Assembly (NCBI GenBank): GCA_944393225.1
Contig: CALXZK010000004.1
Span: forward strand, 29,964 to 93,963
DNA from: an uncultured Alphaproteobacteria bacterium
GTDB taxonomy: Bacteria > Pseudomonadota > Alphaproteobacteria > RF32 > CAG-239
Direction: 5' to 3'
Length of the DNA stretch: 64,000 nucleotides
Shown here one piece after another: positions 62,254-64,000 of this stretch. The position numbers and the translations under genes were made by a program. The notes beneath the pieces are model-generated. The model worked only from the letters and a program-made list of their open reading frames with translations, did not search any database and was not told the DNA's origin. Each line of letters opens with the position of its first letter. The stretch's first letter is position 1.

Positions 62254-63538
62254 TGCTTTTGGGTGGTGTTAATTTAAGAAAATCATAGACTGATGATTTA
62301 TAATAAAAAACTCGGTTAGCTCTTTTAAGAAATTTAATTTTATCCGGATATTGAGATCTCATTGTTCTGAGGGAGGCTTCAGAATATCCTAATATTGCAG
62401 CTGTTTTTCGAGCAGATAATAACTCCTCTTTTTCATCATCAACAATAGTTTGTGTTTTTAATTCTGTTGCTCTTTGTTCCCACATTAATAATTCATCATT
62501 TGCAGCGTGACAATAACATTCTTCTAATGCAGCTCTTAATATTCTGATGGATATCTCAAAATCGGAAATATTTTGAGGAAAAAACTTCAATCCTTTAACT
62601 TCGGTTTTTAATGGAAATTGGCAATTGGTGAAATAGAATGTGTTATAGAATGAAACATAAGAAAAATCAGCTCTAACAGGAAATATTCTTCTAAAAAATG
62701 CTACTTTGCTATAGAATTTAGCACCTTTAAAGCTCCATATATATTTAAATATATCATTATTTCCTGAATTATCTAATTTGTATTGGTTAAATAAAAAAGC
62801 ATTCCCATACGATTCTATATGTTCAAAATTTGCATTTTTTAAAAAATTTGTATCTTCAAAATGTGTTGTTCCATTAAAACAAGAATGTTGAAAAGAAACA
62901 TCCTCCTCAAAAACTGAATCTCTAAAATCAGTATTTCCATTAAATTGGCAATTTATAAAATTAAGGTTTGATTTGAAACGAATTTTAGATAAATTTAAAT
63001 TAAAAAAAGTACAATGAAAAAACTTTATATTTTTGTGACTATATATATAAGTGCCTGTGTCAGTCAACTTTCCTAAACTATCAAATAACATCTTGATGTT
63101 GCTTAAATAGATATCGCTAAAATCTTTATTGTAAAACTCTATTGAATTTTTTGCCTTATTTTGAGCAATGTCTATAATTTCAGTGTTTGTAATTTTTTCT
63201 ACATTATTAATACTTTTTTTCTTACAAGGGAACAAATCTTCTTGTACAACTAACTGTTTTTCAAAATAATCTTTGGGGGATATAGATGTACGTATATGCT
63301 GTAAATGTTGTTTAATATTGGGTAAGTCTATTTTTTCTATATCTTTTAAATGCTCAAATGCTTTAGATATTTTTTGTTTTTCAATCTGATCATAATAATA
63401 TTCTAGACCAAAACGTACTAGATTTTGAGCCGTTATATATATTTTTTCGATATCCTCATTAGGGTCTAAAGCGGCAAGCTTTATTAATGTACTTTGTAAA
63501 ATAAACAATTCTCGTCGATATGCCATGTTTTGTAACAT
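62249..63538 (-). CDS. Pentapeptide-repeat-like protein with excisionase-type HTH
   Basis: 429 residues. Helical N-terminal part (1-150); an F-rich pentapeptide-like beta-helix region (about 168-245, e.g. CQFNGNTDFRDSVFEEDVSF, resuming at 270-310); and a C-terminal MerR/excisionase-like HTH (373-421: LLSARKTAAILGYSEASLRTM then the wing). The fusion suggests a DNA-binding regulator or a DNA-mimic. The ATG at 63538 has AAGGGG upstream. It lies between the two inverted repeats; the left arm overlaps its last five bases. Confidence 0.75.
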   Translation of the reverse strand: MLQNMAYRRELFILQSTLIKLAALDPNEDIEKIYITAQNLVRFGLEYYYDQIEKQKISKAFEHLKDIEKIDLPNIKQHLQHIRTSISPKDYFEKQLVVQEDLFPCKKKSINNVEKITNTEIIDIAQNKAKNSIEFYNKDFSDIYLSNIKMLFDSLGKLTDTGTYIYSHKNIKFFHCTFFNLNLSKIRFKSNLNFINCQFNGNTDFRDSVFEEDVSFQHSCFNGTTHFEDTNFLKNANFEHIESYGNAFLFNQYKLDNSGNNDIFKYIWSFKGAKFYSKVAFFRRIFPVRADFSYVSFYNTFYFTNCQFPLKTEVKGLKFFPQNISDFEISIRILRAALEECYCHAANDELLMWEQRATELKTQTIVDDEKEELLSARKTAAILGYSEASLRTMRSQYPDKIKFLKRANRVFYYKSSVYDFLKLTPPKSK

Positions 63539-63671
63539 TAGTTATTTCCCCTTATTTGTTTTTTTAATGATAAAAAATAAAATAATAAAAATCAAGGACC
63601 AGTATGAACATGTCAAACTATTGAATCGAAATATCTGTGTATGCTTTTGATAATGTGTTTTTTTATAAATG

Positions 63672-63766
63672 AATAACATTCAATAACATTAAAAATCCCA
63701 TTTTATTGGTTCCTCGCAAATCTCCTAAAACTCAATTAATTTGGAGCTATCAAGCAATGGTGCTTG
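63672..63766. repeat. Inverted repeat, right arm
   Basis: Partner of 62159-62253. Carries AATAACATT twice (63672 onward), GGTTCCTCGC, and the palindrome CAAGCAATGGTGCTTG (63751-63766), 12 bases before the ribosome site of the next gene. Confidence 0.92.
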
Positions 63767-63791
63767 AACTTAAGGTATAAGGAGATAATTC

Positions 63792-64000
63792 ATGAGCGAT
63801 TTTTACATGCAAAAAATTACAGTTAATGGCTCCCAAAAAGTTGTTAAAAAGTTTAAACAATATTTTAGAAATTATTGTCAAGATAATCATCAGAGTATTC
63901 TGAAGCCGAAGAAAGATTTGTTGCAAAATGATACTGCTGATAAAAAACAAGAAGTACTTTCAGATTATTCTCTACAACTAAAATGTTGTGAAAATTTAAA
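63792..64000 (+). CDS. Hypothetical protein, N-terminal part (cut by window edge)
   Basis: Not recognised. 69 codons are visible, open to the window end. Lys/Gln/Asn-rich, no signal sequence. AAGGAG precedes the ATG at 63792. Shares its leader with the gene at 61574-62134 through the inverted repeat, so the two may be co-regulated, although the proteins themselves do not look alike. Confidence 0.65.
   Translation, partial: MSDFYMQKITVNGSQKVVKKFKQYFRNYCQDNHQSILKPKKDLLQNDTADKKQEVLSDYSLQLKCCENL

Overview
The window looks like chromosome from an AT-rich, anaerobic, Gram-negative bacterium. I favour an uncultured gut-type Alphaproteobacterium. The Gram-negative signs are lpxK and waaA for lipid A/Kdo, opgG, DsbD, SppA and PmbA/TldD. 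The anaerobic signs are an [FeFe]-hydrogenase maturase (HydG) and a complete six-subunit Rnf complex. The lineage is inferred from the style of the core genes (recA, rpsD, fabI, gatCAB). It was not tested by a search.

Layout. 1-8.7 kb: housekeeping genes (recA 5' part, a YihY-type membrane protein, fabI, sppA, the gatC-gatA-gatB operon, a ZIP metal transporter). 8.7-15 kb: tRNA-Ser(GCU), opgG, a GT10 fucosyltransferase-like gene, then a leftward lipid A/Kdo operon (fliN-like gene, DUF374 acyltransferase, waaA, lpxK). 15-20.4 kb: lon, a secreted protein with an HExxH motif, HU and a small secreted protein. 20.4-20.8 kb: tRNA-Val(UAC) followed by a repeat element that carries a second copy of the tRNA tail. 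21-30.4 kb: a lone PilT/DotB-like ATPase, a TM1266-type regulator plus hydG, a U32 peptidase, an ECF sigma cassette with a Spy-like protein, and small enzymes.

30.4-39.3 kb: leftward DsbD and CDP-alcohol phosphatidyltransferase, then rightward apbE-rseC-rnfBCDGEA, an energy-conserving ferredoxin:NAD+ oxidoreductase with its flavin-attachment enzyme. 39-48 kb: unknown genes, a family 5 uracil-DNA glycosylase, small membrane proteins and lipoproteins, yejE/yejF, a degenerate sulfatase-like membrane protein and rpsD. 48-59 kb: a TPR-methyltransferase, GNAT, NUDIX, HD and two HAD-like genes, pmbA/tldD, mtnN, prolyl aminopeptidase, a sirtuin and an AsmA-like protein.

59-64 kb is the left end of an integrated element. 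A 3' fragment of tRNA-Lys(CUU) breaks in the anticodon loop. Next to it are a tyrosine integrase, a serine recombinase and cargo of unknown function. One cargo gene fuses pentapeptide-like repeats to an excisionase-type HTH and lies between two 95-bp inverted repeats. The element runs off the window.

The most unusual structure is a repeat found twice, 38 kb apart. Its conserved core is about 121 bp. Both copies lie just behind a tRNA gene in the same orientation relative to it, and each carries a second copy of that tRNA's T-stem-to-CCA tail plus downstream terminator sequence. The copies share a 12-bp hairpin with one compensatory base-pair change. This looks like a small tRNA-tail-targeting element.
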